Positions 13,180 through 24,119 of a stretch of 64,000 nucleotides of DNA are shown here, piece by piece. Each line of letters opens with the position of its first letter. Within the stretch, counting starts at the first letter, position 1. The notes beneath the pieces are model-generated. The model ran no database searches. It saw only the letters and a list, made by a program, of their open reading frames with translations, and was not told the DNA's origin. The DNA is taken from assembly GCA_030248225.1 (NCBI GenBank), contig JASANE010010105.1:41106-105105 (forward strand), given 5' to 3'. This DNA is from Trileptium ribeirensis (lineage: Eukaryota > Nematoda > Enoplea > Enoplida > Thoracostomopsidae). A program made the translations under genes and the position numbers.

Positions 13180-14305
13180 TTCGCCTCGAAATTTGAGTTT
13201 TGGAATGAATTAGAAATAATTATTTTATTAATTGACTGATTAGTTTTCTTTAAATTAGAACCTTTGGAACTGAGGCGACTTTAATTTGATTTCAGTATGG
13301 TACGTAGATTTATGTACAGAGATTTGTCTGGCGAACTTATTTGACATTATATCATACAAACGCTAGGAGTCACTCAGACCATCTTCTAAAGTTTCGACAT
13401 TTGCATAGAAGTAGACTTCTCACAGTTTTTTAAATGCAGAAACCTATAGTAAACCGGAAATGATGGGTTTCACCCCTGGCTGATTAAAATTTGTTAACAT
13501 ATGCCAAGCTCCCGCGAAAGAAGGAAGGCCGTCAACTCCTTTGGCTGAATGTGCGCCCTATCGGCGACCTCCCCTAAAACGCGACCATTACACTGATCAG
13601 TTTCCAAACACATGAAATTTGGCCGAAAACGAAAATAAAGTGGTGACAAGGGAAATGTGATAAGTAATTTTGATGTCAAATTATAAACATGGAGCAGTGA
13701 CTGCTCAAAGTTTAATTTCATCCTGTTTCCGTCGATGAAAAGGGCCGTTTCGGAATAAATTAAAAAGCTGTACAACAATTTTAACTTGCGACTAATATTT
13801 GGGTCCACCACCTAAAAGGGATCGCAAACCGCGCCTATTTCTGGGATTCGACCGAAGCTATAGATATATTAATACCTGCCTCCGGTGCATTGATGATACG
13901 TCTGCAACAACGGCTCCATCTTCTTAGGTAATTATCTGTAGATAGACAGTGTAAGGTATCTTAGTTAACACTAGCTGAGAAAGTTTTGCCCGAGCGTGGA
14001 AAAGCTTTGCGGCATAGTAGCCTGGCGAATTGATTAGCATTACCTATGTGATTTTTTTGCGTAGTTTATACCGAAGCTTTGAAATGTGCGAATTCTCCAA
14101 ACTCAATGAATTTAATAGACAACTTTGATCAGGGTTCATTCAGAAGAACGGAATAACTTTTGCTGTCGTCTGAAATAAAGTTGTAAGTCGTTCTCATCAT
14201 TGTGAACCAATACCCGGCTTCCGTTCAAGCGATAGCATAGAGAAGTATCTACAATATTTTTGACAGAATTCAAAGACAAACAATCAGACAAATAAACAGA
14301 CGTAT
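13180..14305. other. Intergenic, nothing recognised
   Basis: The minus strand is open at 13494-13811 for about 105 codons, but the sequence has no domain that I recognise and no splice-site support. I do not call it a gene. Confidence 0.35.
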
Positions 14306-14310
14306 ATATA

Positions 14311-15707
14311 TGTAACAGATCCATGCTGGATCGTTACGACATAGGTTAACCGTGGCCACATCCCAGCGGACACCATTTACGAATTTTGGCTACTCATCTT
14401 TCTTGAAAATTGAATTCCCAACAAAGATGGCTCTGAAAAAATACGAAGCTATTCTCCCCTGCACTAGTATCTAGTAATAGGCGAAAGATATTTGAAATCG
14501 AGCGACATTTGCACCGTCTAAACCATTTTCAAATTCCCCATCTAGAGGAACCGATCGCGCGAGATCCTGTTGTTGCCTCATTTATAGGCATTTATACGTA
14601 TCATAAACCTTTAACAAAGACCCTTCGCTATATACCTATGTATTTTCAGTATTTCGGCCTGCACCGCCGACGTTTCTGCTGTTCTTTGTCATGTTGTACC
14701 ATTTGTTCTGGCCGTAAAGGCACCCCGTCATGTATATTTGTATCGAATTATTATGACCATATTGTAACGCCGCATACTTGGTTTATGCCTTTGTTCTCGT
14801 ATACAGTTGTTCTCTTGGTTATAACAGCTCGCTGTACTCGATTCATATCCATGCTATTGTCCGTATATATAAGTGACGACACGGTTTCAATGATTTATCA
14901 CATTTGATTTGTATTGTTACCGTATAATTGGATTGTCAGGATCGTAATAATATTTTTGTACCCTCATTGTTCGTCGTAAGCCATAAAGGCACATAACTGT
15001 ATGCCACTACGTTGTATTTTGACGCCGTTCTCATGATTATTGTAATAATTTATGGTATATACCCTTGGTATATACGTATTTGGTCATAGGTGTTCATTCG
15101 CAACAACTTCTGATTAGGTTGATTTTAGAGAAGCGTTAACGATTTTGCGCATAGAAAAATGCATTTATTATAGATAAAGTAGTTCGGGTTTGGCGAGCCC
15201 TTGCCATACCCGATTTACGAATAAGTAAGACGGTACGACTCCCCGAACGCACCCGATATGCATAGGAAAATGGCCCTATCCCGCGCAATAGGACCGTGAA
15301 ATTTGCTACGATTTTGATAGAAAACAGTGGCCGTAACAAAAGCCCGTCACGACCGTCCTCAAATGTGAGCACCACAAAAATAATGACTGTTCGCCCTATT
15401 CCGAACAGCAAATAAGCACAATTACTGAAAAATATAAGTATAACATAATAAATATCAAATTCCCCAGTGTTCAATGTTATTATGGAAACTGGAAAATTAG
15501 CAAAATAAAATAAGTTTTAAAATGTCGATTCCGAATACCCGGGATAAAGGGTCTTTGCGGCGCCGACCCATAACTCCGGAACCGTTGAGAAAACGCAAAT
15601 TGACAACCAACAATTTTGATATTTCTTCGATCTTTACAATGAGACCGGTCCCGTGGATATACGACCAGGATCCGCGGACTTACTAGGAAATAACTATATA
15701 TATACTC
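14311..15707. repeat. Dispersed LTR-like repeat, copy B
   Basis: It begins TGTAACAGATCC followed by GGATCGTTACG, and collinear blocks match copy A (1-1290) to the end, where GTCCCGTGGATAT and AGGATCCGC are shared. Its right end abuts the CAGGG terminus of a hAT-like element at 15708. A TG start would fit a solo LTR, but a matching CA end and target duplication were not established. Confidence 0.55.
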
Positions 15708-15933
15708 CAGGGAATAACCGGAACCGGAACCGTCCATTTAAGCCGGATCCGGAACCTGGTCTTCGAAATTTATATATAGTAAAACAGATGATGGAAGAAA
15801 TGAAGGTATAGTGGATTTAAAATGCAATAAAAATAACTTTTACATTAAACTTAATGTATTGCGATGGTATTATTGCCTTTCTGAAACTTTCAAGAGACCG
15901 AGGAAGCTAATAATGTTTATTTATCGATCAAAT

Positions 15934-18610
15934 GGGGGGGTTTACTCCTTATACGCTCCTCCATTGCGGCCCTGCTGTCACCGAAAATTGACACCAAGTT
16001 TGAGGACGCGATATGCTGCGAAATACAAAGTTCCAGCACGCGGATTTTAATAGTTTGTGTGTACCGAACGCCATTGTCATCGCCAGAAAATAACAGTCTT
16101 CTGGAGCAGTTGTTTCGAGATGTTGCCGAATGTGACGATTATTGGCTGAAGTGTATTTGAAGCGATTTCAACCGTCCGTCCATTGATTGGTCGAAGCTAA
16201 ACTGGCAGCAATCAGATGATAACTTCATGGATAGTGTATTAAATTCGGGATTTACACAATTCGTTCTTGAACCAACACGAGGAATTTATTAGATTTAGTA
16301 TTGTGTGACGTTGAAAACGCAGTCTCTAGTGTCGAAATCTTAGCTCCTTTGCAATCGAGCGATCACTTTTCGGTTAAGTTCTCGCTTGCTGGGCGCCCTC
16401 ATTGTAACCAATCACTTGCTGCTGGCGCTAGCAATTCACGCGACTGGAAGCGGGCACCTTGGGGACGCATTTCTTTGTCTTTGGCTGCGATAGATTGGGA
16501 CCCTATCTTCGATCACGAAGACATTGGTGCCATTTGGTCGGCTATAGTAGAAGTTTTTGATGCAGCTGTCACTAAATTTGTACCGTTTAAATCTTCCAGG
16601 CGGTTTCGGAAACCCGTCTGGACCGATGGAGCCTGCTGGGCTGCTCTTCAGCGCAAGTACAATGCCTTTCGACGTTTTAAGCGGACTAATTCGTTTGAAT
16701 CGTGGCAGAATTATAAACTGAAGCAGCAAATTGCGGAATTTCATTGTGAAGAGTCCATCCGTCGGTTTGAAATCAAGTTGGCTACGAACATTGATCAGGA
16801 CCGAAAATCATTTTTTAACTATGCACTTAAACGAGCTAAAGTTTTGCCTAAAATAGGTCCGTTGGTATGTGACGATGGTACTGTGTCTAACTCCGCAGCT
16901 GAAGACTGTAGTATTTTTAACAGCTATTTTGCATCGGTATTCAACCGATTTAACTTTGTCGCTCCGCATGTTCAGTTTCGTACAGACAGCAGACTTGGTA
17001 ATATTCAAGTGTCAACCGAAGACGTTCACCGCGCGTTGAATAAAGTCAAACCAGGAGCAGCTCCAGGGATTGATGGCATTTGTAACATCGTTTTACTAAA
17101 TACAAGTGACGTTATTGCTGCTCCATTAGCTCGATTTTTCAACTTATCCTTAAATAGCAGTACGTTTGTTCCGCAGTGGCGTGATGCGAAAATTGTACCG
17201 ATCTATAAGGGCACTGGAAATCGTAACAAATGTTGTAATTATCGACCGATAAGTCTAACATGCAGCGTCAGCAAGGTATTAGAATCGATTGTGAAGGACA
17301 GACTGGCTACGTTTTTTGCTGACAACCACTTGCTGTATGACTCTCAACATGGTTTCCGTGCTCGAAGATCCACCACCACCCAGCTATTGGAGTTTATAAA
17401 TTTTGCTACACGCTGTCTGGACCAAGGTGACTGGCTAGACGTTGTTAATGTAGATTTCCACAAGGCATTTGATAAAGTGAACATAGCAGCACCAATCCAT
17501 AAGCTAGCACAATATGGCATCTCCGGTGCCCTGTTAAAATGGTTCGTCCTCGCAATGGACAGATGTAACTAGTGGAGTTCCGCAGGGCTCAGTCCTGGGA
17601 CCGCTGCTAGTCATACTGTTTGTAAATGAAATAGACGAGCACGTATCATGTGCGGTGTTCAAGTTTGCCGATGACTTGCGATTAGCTCGAAGAGTACTGC
17701 GATATGACCCAGATGTTGACTTTGAAGCGATGAAGTTTGACTTAGACGGTTTGTCGAACTTCTATGCTGAGTGGTGTGTTACAATAAATGAGCTTAAAAG
17801 TCACGTAATGCATTGCGGGGCAGGCAATCCATGTGCGATGTACAGCTTGGTGAATAATGTGTTGGACGTCGTCGAGTCTCAGAAAGACCTTGGTGTTGTA
17901 GTGACAAAGAACTTAAAGTCTTCAGAGCATTGTGCTACTATCTCGGGGAAGGCAATAAAAGTAGTGTTCCTCTTACGGCGTACAATTCGTCACTGGTCCA
18001 AGTTCGTTTGTTTGCAGCTCTTCTCTTTAGTAAGGCCACATGTTGAATATGCAGTAAACGTATGGTGCCCTTACTATGACAGGGACATTTTTGTGATTGA
18101 AAAAGTCCAGCGCCTGGCAACCAAGCTCATTCCGACGATTCGACACCTTTCATATAGGGAGCGTCTGAACTTTCTCGGTATTCAGTCGCTAGCAACCCGA
18201 AGGCTTCGAAACGATATTCTTCTGGTATTCAAGATAATTCGTGGGGATGTAGCGTTGGACATCTCGAAGTATTTCGCTCCTGGTTTCCCCAGCAATCGAG
18301 GGCATAACTTTAACTGGAACCAATTGACATTCCTCGCCTAGATTGTCGTAGACACTTTTTTCCTCACCGTGTAGTTCCAGCTTGGAACGCGCTTCCAACC
18401 GAGGTCGTAAGTGCAACTTCGTTGTCACTGTTCAAAAAGAAGCTTCACGAATCCGGGTTCCTCAATGCTGACGAATATTAATATGTTTTTCAACTCAACA
18501 TCACGCCTTGCTCCAATGCGAGGCGATCTCCTCTTCGCATGGCAAATCAACGCAGATCCAGGAATAAAGCTCTCTCACACACGTGCCATGCTGGGGGAAG
18601 AAATGGTACG
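15934..18610 (+). mobile_element. CR1/jockey-type LINE inserted in the hAT-like element
   Basis: The insert starts with a run of seven G and ends before TCAAAT at 18611-18616. The same TCAAAT is at 15928-15933 as a short target duplication. The uninterrupted paralogue at 22440-23573 has a single TCAAAT followed directly by ATGTC, giving an empty-site reference. The element is 5'-truncated within the endonuclease domain, and its 3' end has no poly-A tail. Confidence 0.7.
15995..18481 (+). pseudogene. LINE endonuclease/reverse transcriptase, broken
   Basis: The protein copies LINE RNA into DNA at a nicked target. The 5' part (15995-16395) is the end of the APE-type endonuclease: VCVYRTP, DFNRPSIDW, an LDLVL block and SSDHF, with one stop before SDFNR and a frameshift near 16285. 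The reverse transcriptase follows: APGIDGI, FVPQWRDAKIVPIYKG, YRPISLT, QHGFRARRST, motif A VDFHKAFDKV (Asp at 17453-17455), then after a short deletion and frame change near 17565 GVPQGSVLGPLL and the catalytic FADD (17664-17675). The C-terminal tail VPAWNALPTEVVSATSL ends at the stop 18479-18481; one frame change occurs near 18350. The motifs fit the CR1/jockey superfamily. The gene cannot make a complete enzyme. Confidence 0.85.
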
Positions 18611-19275
18611 TCAAATATGTCGGTTTTTGGACATTCAGAGCAAAAAATGTCTTCCACTATACACCATTGCGTATATTGCGTCAAATTTAATGTGCTCACA
18701 AAGCTTCGAGCGTAGAATACACACTTTCGCTCTGTCTCCAGTCGTCTCCCTTTACTACACATACGTTTGTTGCATGTTCTTCTGTAGGAAACTTGAAATT
18801 ATTGGTTTATATGATTCTAAGAGAAAATAATAGATAGAAGGTAATTTTCTGATCACTGGTCAGAGACACTGTTTAGGCTAGCGCTAGACAAACAGTGCCC
18901 GTCAGTTAGATCATAATGATGATAACTTTCTAATCAGAATGCTATAAATGAGACACACTGTGATGCTGCTCGCACAGTTTCAATAAATACAGTTCATTGC
19001 CAAGAAAGCAGTTTTTTGCTTTGTTGTATTGGAGCTTGATCATTGTATAATATATATTACATAAGTTTGGATTACAGGATGAAGCAAAAACGTGGAAAAT
19101 TTCAAACAAAATTTTTAAACCGGAATTCCGGTTCCGGTATGGTTTTTGCCCTTTGCCGGAACCGCCACCGGAATACGATGTTCGCCGGAACCTGCATTTT
19201 TCACACTTCTTTGTGGTTTTTCCGTAGCATAGAGCACACCGGATTTGAATTGGACTGTCAATTATCCAGTGATTT

Positions 19276-20917
19276 AGACCATCATAACGTGTGGCAGCAG
19301 TGACACGTTTGCTGAGACTTTTACCTCATCGAGGCCTACCACTACGGCTTGGCGCCTTCCCATATTGTGTGAGGTAGCTCTGGACAAGATAGCTTTGGAA
19401 GGACAAGAAGTCCAGTGCTGCTGCGCCTTTCTTTGCCGTTCGATGAAGTTGCCAAGCGTTGTGTACAGATGTCTCAAGACCAAATATAAAAGCCGACCAC
19501 CACCACTTTTTGGATCGAATGCCAACACGATAGTTCTAGATGTTTTGGTCCATCCTGTCAACCCCGTCCATGAATGCGTTGTACTGTGCAATAACATTGG
19601 GCTGCTCCACTTCGATCTTCTTTTTGCTTGGAACACCAGCCAGAAGCTTGAGCCGTGGGTTTAACGCTGCCAATGGTTGAGATGACATGAACCAGTCTAT
19701 TGTCGTTCCAGGCAACGATGATGGCGCCAGTGGATTCATCGTTTTGATAATCATACGCTCCTCGTTCGAGCTTAGGTAAGTTGCCGTTCAGAGGACACTT
19801 TTCAATGCGGTTTGCCATGATGGTGCCAGTGTAACCGATTCGATTGGTTTTGAGCTGATGTGCAAGTTTGATGCCATAAAACAATCCATCTGCATAGATG
19901 TGAAACTTTTCTTCACGTGGGAGCTTTGCCACCAAATTTAGCACAACACTGGCTGCAAGTCCAAAATCTTTCACGTTGACAAATCGCCCTGTTCCTTTGC
20001 CCTGATATGGCTCGAATTTGAATGGCATAGCCAAGCTTGTTGCAAAGGCACCAAAACTTGAATCCAAATCGGATCGGTTTCCCCTTCAGAAACTGCTTTG
20101 CGCCATGGCGCCCGTAGTATGGCGAAATGCTTTCATCAATACGCAGTTTCTGCTCGATGATGGCGTACTTCTCATAGAGAGGCCGGAGCTTGGCGAACTT
20201 GTCGTCTTTGGGGAGATGGTCATTGTCTGTTCAATGAAAATACCGCTTTATCAGTTCAAATTTGTTTCGGCGCATCGCGTTGGCAACGTACTCGATGTAA
20301 GTTTCTGATCCCGTCTCCCACATCATTCGTCATCGCGGCAAGTCCAAGTATCCTGAGAAAAGTAGTATGCCCAGGAAGCACTTTATGTCGCTCTTATCGA
20401 CAGAAAAGTCGTGTGCTCCTTTAGATTTAGCGTATTTGTTTGTGTTTTCAACAAAAAGTTCAATGGCTTCATCATCGAAAAACAACTCGAAAAAATCAAC
20501 AGGGTCATCGATGTCTCCAGCCGAACACTTTGTTGAGGTAGGTGCCTCGGCAGCTTTTGGGAAATCTTGTTTTACCCAAGTCCGTTTTGCGGGGTACTTG
20601 GTGGTTGCTATTATGTGGGTGGCGTTCTTTTTGCTGAAACGGGTTCGTCGTCGACGTTGTCCTCGGCCTCCGGGGCTATGTCTTCAACGCCAAAGTGGAT
20701 GGTGCCGCCAGCTTGAAACAGCGTGAGCGTAGCTCGAGCCCGCAGCTGACCACCGCTAAGGTTATTGTAGGTACCTTTTTCATCTTCATCTCCAGAGTCA
20801 GCCTCACTCTCGTTGCCATCCGCTGGTGGCTCGATCGCTATTGTCACGCTTTCGAAGTCCCCCATTTCGTCACCTGAGTCATGTTCAAGAAGATCCAACA
20901 CCTCTTGGACCGTGTAC
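19276..20917 (-). pseudogene. piggyBac-type transposase pseudogene (PGBD-like)
   Basis: It reads from an acidic N-terminal exon (acceptor TTTTCAG near 20918; LDLLEHDSGDEMGDFESV), through PAKRTWVKQDFPKA, DFFELFFDDEAIELFVE, the first catalytic-Asp block LRIDESISPYYGRHGAKQF, then FHIYADGLFYGIKLAHQL with the second Asp, and FMDGVDRMDQN with the third, ending with a RSKKWWSAFIFGL block. Two in-frame TGA codons are at plus-strand 20330-20332 and 20231-20233, and frames change near 20000 and 19560-19700. DDE_Tnp_1_7 transposases cut and paste at TTAA. One of the stops is CGA-to-TGA type, consistent with CpG decay. No piggyBac end was found on the 19.2 kb side. Confidence 0.82.
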
Positions 20918-21447
20918 CTGAAAAGTGATGTTTAGCAAGTAGCTGCAATACGTAAGAAAACATGTCTAAATAGCAACAAAATAATTGTTGCTTATTCAAA
21001 CTCAATATTTCAACTAGATTTGCGTTGGAAAAAACCTTATAAAAATATTTCAACTGTTTGTCGGCTTATTGCCCACTGTCCCAAAAAATGGACGTTTCAT
21101 ATTTGGCATATATTCTATGCGAAGAAAAACATACGTTATATTTCCAATTATAATCTTCAATTAGACATATGAATCAACCAAAAACAATAAATAATATATA
21201 CTTTGAGAAGTAACAATACACAAAAATTTTCCTCACCGTTTTGAAATAGTCTTTGACATTGAACTTGAGTAATTAGGAATTTATCTGTATTACAACAATA
21301 TTATATTTTCTGAAAAAATATTAATACGAATATACTTTCATATACAACACATGCATAATGATAAAGCTAATGCTTTACATGCCGTTGTTCTACAGTCGAA
21401 ATAATTTACCGTCCCAAAAAAAGGGACACTGGGCAAAGACGGGTTAA
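20918..21447 (-). mobile_element. 5' flank and terminal end of the piggyBac pseudoelement
   Basis: The outer end reads GGGACACTGGGCAAAGACGGG followed by TTAA (21444-21447), the layout of a piggyBac terminus next to its TTAA target. Just inside, GTCCC and GGGAC flank a run of A (about 21412-21426), and a related CCCACTGTCCC block is at 21071-21081. The rest of the stretch is AT-rich, with no further exon that I can recognise. The opposite end of the element is missing. Confidence 0.5.
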
Positions 21448-21720
21448 ACGAAATTCGTTTAATTAAACGCAAACTAACATTTTTTATTAAATTATTTTTT
21501 ATTTTAACGCAATCGAAATTCGGCAATTTTCGTTAATTTAATCGCAATGGAACGATTTTTGTTTAAAAGAATTATTAATTTTATTTTTGTTTTGACGCGA
21601 CTGAAATTCGCTAAATTAAACGCGAACTAATATTTTTATTTAATCATTTATTAACTTCGTTAAATTAATCGCAATCGATCCAATTTCGTTTAAACGAAAA
21701 CTACCGAAACTTCGCATGAG
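21448..21720. repeat. Diverged AT-rich tandem repeat
   Basis: Two or more units of roughly 120-140 bases share TTAAACGC(A/G)AACTAA, then a T-rich stretch, then TAATCGCAAT. The motifs TTAAACG and TAATCGCAAT recur in order. It starts directly at the piggyBac TTAA. Confidence 0.5.
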
Positions 21721-22019
21721 CCTTGAGCAGTTAATTCTGATGGTGGCTGTAGCATAGCTACATGAGTCGCAGCGATATAATAGCCGAAGTATATACTCAA
21801 ATAATAGAGCTTCGGCTATATTCAGAACAACGCAATTTATGCAGATTCACAGTGAATGGGATTTCATAGCATGTATTAAAGCACTGCGAAATTCAATCAA
21901 TAAGTGAATCGTTGAATTTTAGTTTCTTTGCGCCCGTAATAGCGTCGCAGAAACACTATCATATTCGGACAATAGGTTGGCGACTGTAATTTTTAATACA
22001 TTTCAGCAGCCACAGAACT

Positions 22020-22439
22020 AGTAACTCTATCGAGATTGCAGAACGTAGTGAAGCATAGGTACACCTACGCCTTTTGCGTGCACAGCCAATCAGCTCTCGA
22101 TAACATACGTCGATATGCTATATGTGGATATCACACAATACCGCATAAGTTAGAACAAAACTAACACCGGCAATAAGTTTCCCATGCCCCAAAACCCCCA
22201 AGTGCAAGCTATCAGCCTCCCAGGACGTAAAAAGTAAAATTAGGAATTTTGGATCGATGAACCATGGCGGCGCCATATTCCCGTACCCACAGAACCATGG
22301 GTCACAGAGCAAAACCAACACCGGCAATGAGTTTCTCATGCCCGAAAACCTTCAAGTGAAACTTACCAGCCGCCCAAGACGTCAGAACAAATTTTCAAAT
22401 TTTGGGTCGAGGAACCATTGCGGCGCCATACCGCCGTAC
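22020..22439. repeat. Composite dispersed repeat, left part
   Basis: 22020-22150 is nearly the same as 27820-27945 (shared GAGATTGCAGAACGTAGTGA and CCAATCAGCTCTCGATA). From 22150 two tandem subunits of about 150 bases share ACACCGGCAATNAGTTTC, CCAAGTG and TTTTGGGTCGA; the same subunits occur at 27950-28070, 28370-28480 and 28690-28830. The block is interrupted by the hAT-like element at 22440 and continues at 23582. Confidence 0.6.
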
Positions 22440-23573
22440 CATTGAATAACCGGAACCGTCCATTTAAACCGGATCCGGAACTTGGTCTTCAAAATTTATA
22501 TATAGTAAAATAGATGAAGGAAGAAATCAAGGTATAGTAGATTTAAAATGCATTAAAAATAACTTTTACATTAAACTTAATGTATTGCGGTGGTACTATT
22601 GCCTTTCTGAAACTTTAAAGAGACCGAGGAAGCTAATAATGTTTATTTATTGATCAAATATGTCAATTTTTGGACACCCAGGGCAAAAAAATGCCTTCCA
22701 CTACACACCATTGCGTACACTGCGTCAAATCGAATATGCTTACAAAGCTTGGAGCGTAGAATACACACTTTCGCTCTGTCTCCAGTCGCCTTCCTTTACT
22801 ACACATACGTTTGTTACATGTTCTTCTGTAGGAAACTTGAAATTATTGGTTTATATGATTCTAAGAGAAAATAGTAGAAGGTGATTTTCTTATCAGTGGT
22901 CAGGGACACTGTTTAGGCTAGTTCCCGTAAGTTTTGGACAAACAGTGCCCGTAAGTTAGATGATAATGATGATAACTTTTTATTCAGAATGCTATAAATA
23001 AGACACACTGTGATGCTGCTCGCACAGTTTCAATAAATACAGTTCTTTGCCAAGAAAGCAGTTTCTAGCTGCGTTGCAGATAACGTTAGTTTACTTCAAT
23101 TTAGACTGATTTACCAAGTTTACAAGCGCATTGGCAGGTTCTTGAAGCAATCTTTGTTAGCCAAGTATACCCTAAGTACTTCTGCGTAAGCCATACTCTG
23201 TTGCCGAGTTGGACCGGATTAATGAAAAGGTACCCAACAGACTTCTGGATGTGTAAAATAGCTGCTACAAGCATCGACGTGGCTTTGATTTGTTAACAAA
23301 CTCCTGCAGGTTATTATGAAAAAGTCCAACTGAAATTATGTGCCCTACTTACGTTTCAAACGTCAAATTGCTTAGTTAATCTTTTCTTTTGCTTGGTTGT
23401 ATTGGAGCTTGATCATTGTATAATATATACTACATATGTTTGGATCACAGATGAAGCAAAAAACGTGGAAAATTCCGGAATTCCGGTTCAGGTATGGTTT
23501 TTGCCCTTTGCCGGAACCGCAACCGGAACACGATTTTCGCCGGAACCGGAACCGCAATTCCGGTTACTCCCAG
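22440..23573. mobile_element. hAT-like non-autonomous element, copy 2
   Basis: The left end is CATTGAATAACCGGAACCG and the right end CCGGTTACTCCCAG, imperfect inverted repeats of the family terminus. The 8 bases on each side, CGCCGTAC (22432-22439) and CCCCGTAC (23574-23581), differ at one position, as expected of a hAT target duplication. The sequence flanking this insert joins into the continuous version of the same repeat at 28810-28860. Compared with copy 1 it has about 320 extra bases (23066-23385) and lacks the LINE. No transposase is encoded, so it depended on another element. Confidence 0.62.
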
Positions 23574-24009
23574 CCCCGTACCTCAAACCCCATAAATCCA
23601 GAACCTGAGCATTAATCGAAAAGCAAAAAAAAGAGGCATCGGCATTTATCATTTTACTATGAAATAAAACCAACAAGAGATAAAAATTCGAAAGCTAAGA
23701 TAATATAACCTTGCTTCCGTGAATGGTACTAAAATAGGGTAAAATGGGGCAAAAACAGACATTTTGACACTTGGGCCAAACAGGGCCAGTCAGTGTCAAG
23801 TTTAGTAACAACGGCACTATCTACATGGTTTTTGACACCAAATTGGTAGTTTTGCTATACTACATGCTTCGGACCGACCATTGTGTTTCTACAATTTTGG
23901 GGTTAAAATTACCTTCCGTAGTGCCGTGTTAATCCCATAATAATTTTATATGTTAGATGCATCATTTATTTGCTTGGTACAAAAAACAATTCCAAATGTT
24001 GAAATTTTG
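23574..24009. repeat. Composite repeat, right part after the hAT-like insertion
   Basis: From CCTCAAACCCCATAAATCCAG (23581) to about 23770 this matches 28488-28660 and 28845-29020, including GAGGCATCGGCATTTATCATTTTAC-type sequence and ACCTTGCTTCCGTGAA. 23770-24009 shows nothing recognisable and may be the body of the SINE at 24010-24085. Confidence 0.5.
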
Positions 24010-24085
24010 ATGCAGGCGGGAGTTGAACACGCACCTTCTGGAGTGGTAGGACCGGACAGCGCGCTAAACCCCTCAGCCCCGTTTT
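24010..24085 (-). repeat. tRNA-like sequence, probable SINE head
   Basis: On the minus strand GGGGCTGAGGGGTTTAGCGC begins a tRNA-like fold with an A-box-like TAGCGCGCTGTCC (about 24053-24065) and a B-box-like GTTCAACTCCC (24018-24028). The T-arm stem pairs four of five positions. The anticodon arm pairs poorly, so a functional tRNA is unlikely. A pol III-driven SINE head or an old tRNA pseudogene is the best reading. Confidence 0.45.
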
Positions 24086-24119
24086 AACAAAAGTGCCCCG
24101 CATTACACTGCAGGTCGTT

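Larger units (their letters stand above)
15708..19192. mobile_element. hAT-like non-autonomous element, copy 1, split by a LINE
   Basis: The left end is CAGGGAATAACCGGAACCGG, the same terminus as 26956 and, with changes, 22440. The stretch 15708-15933 matches 22440-22658; the match resumes at 18611-19192, so 15934-18610 is a later insertion. The right part carries a conserved TATAAA (18943-18948) and AATAAA (18982-18987), also present in copy 2 (22993-22998 and 23032-23037), which may be a promoter and polyadenylation signal. The right terminus is lost after TTCGCCGGAACC near 19192. No transposase frame is present. Confidence 0.6.

Noticed and set aside
16436..17008. Minus-strand ORFs opposite the LINE
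   Set aside because: Shadows of the clear plus-strand reverse transcriptase frame.
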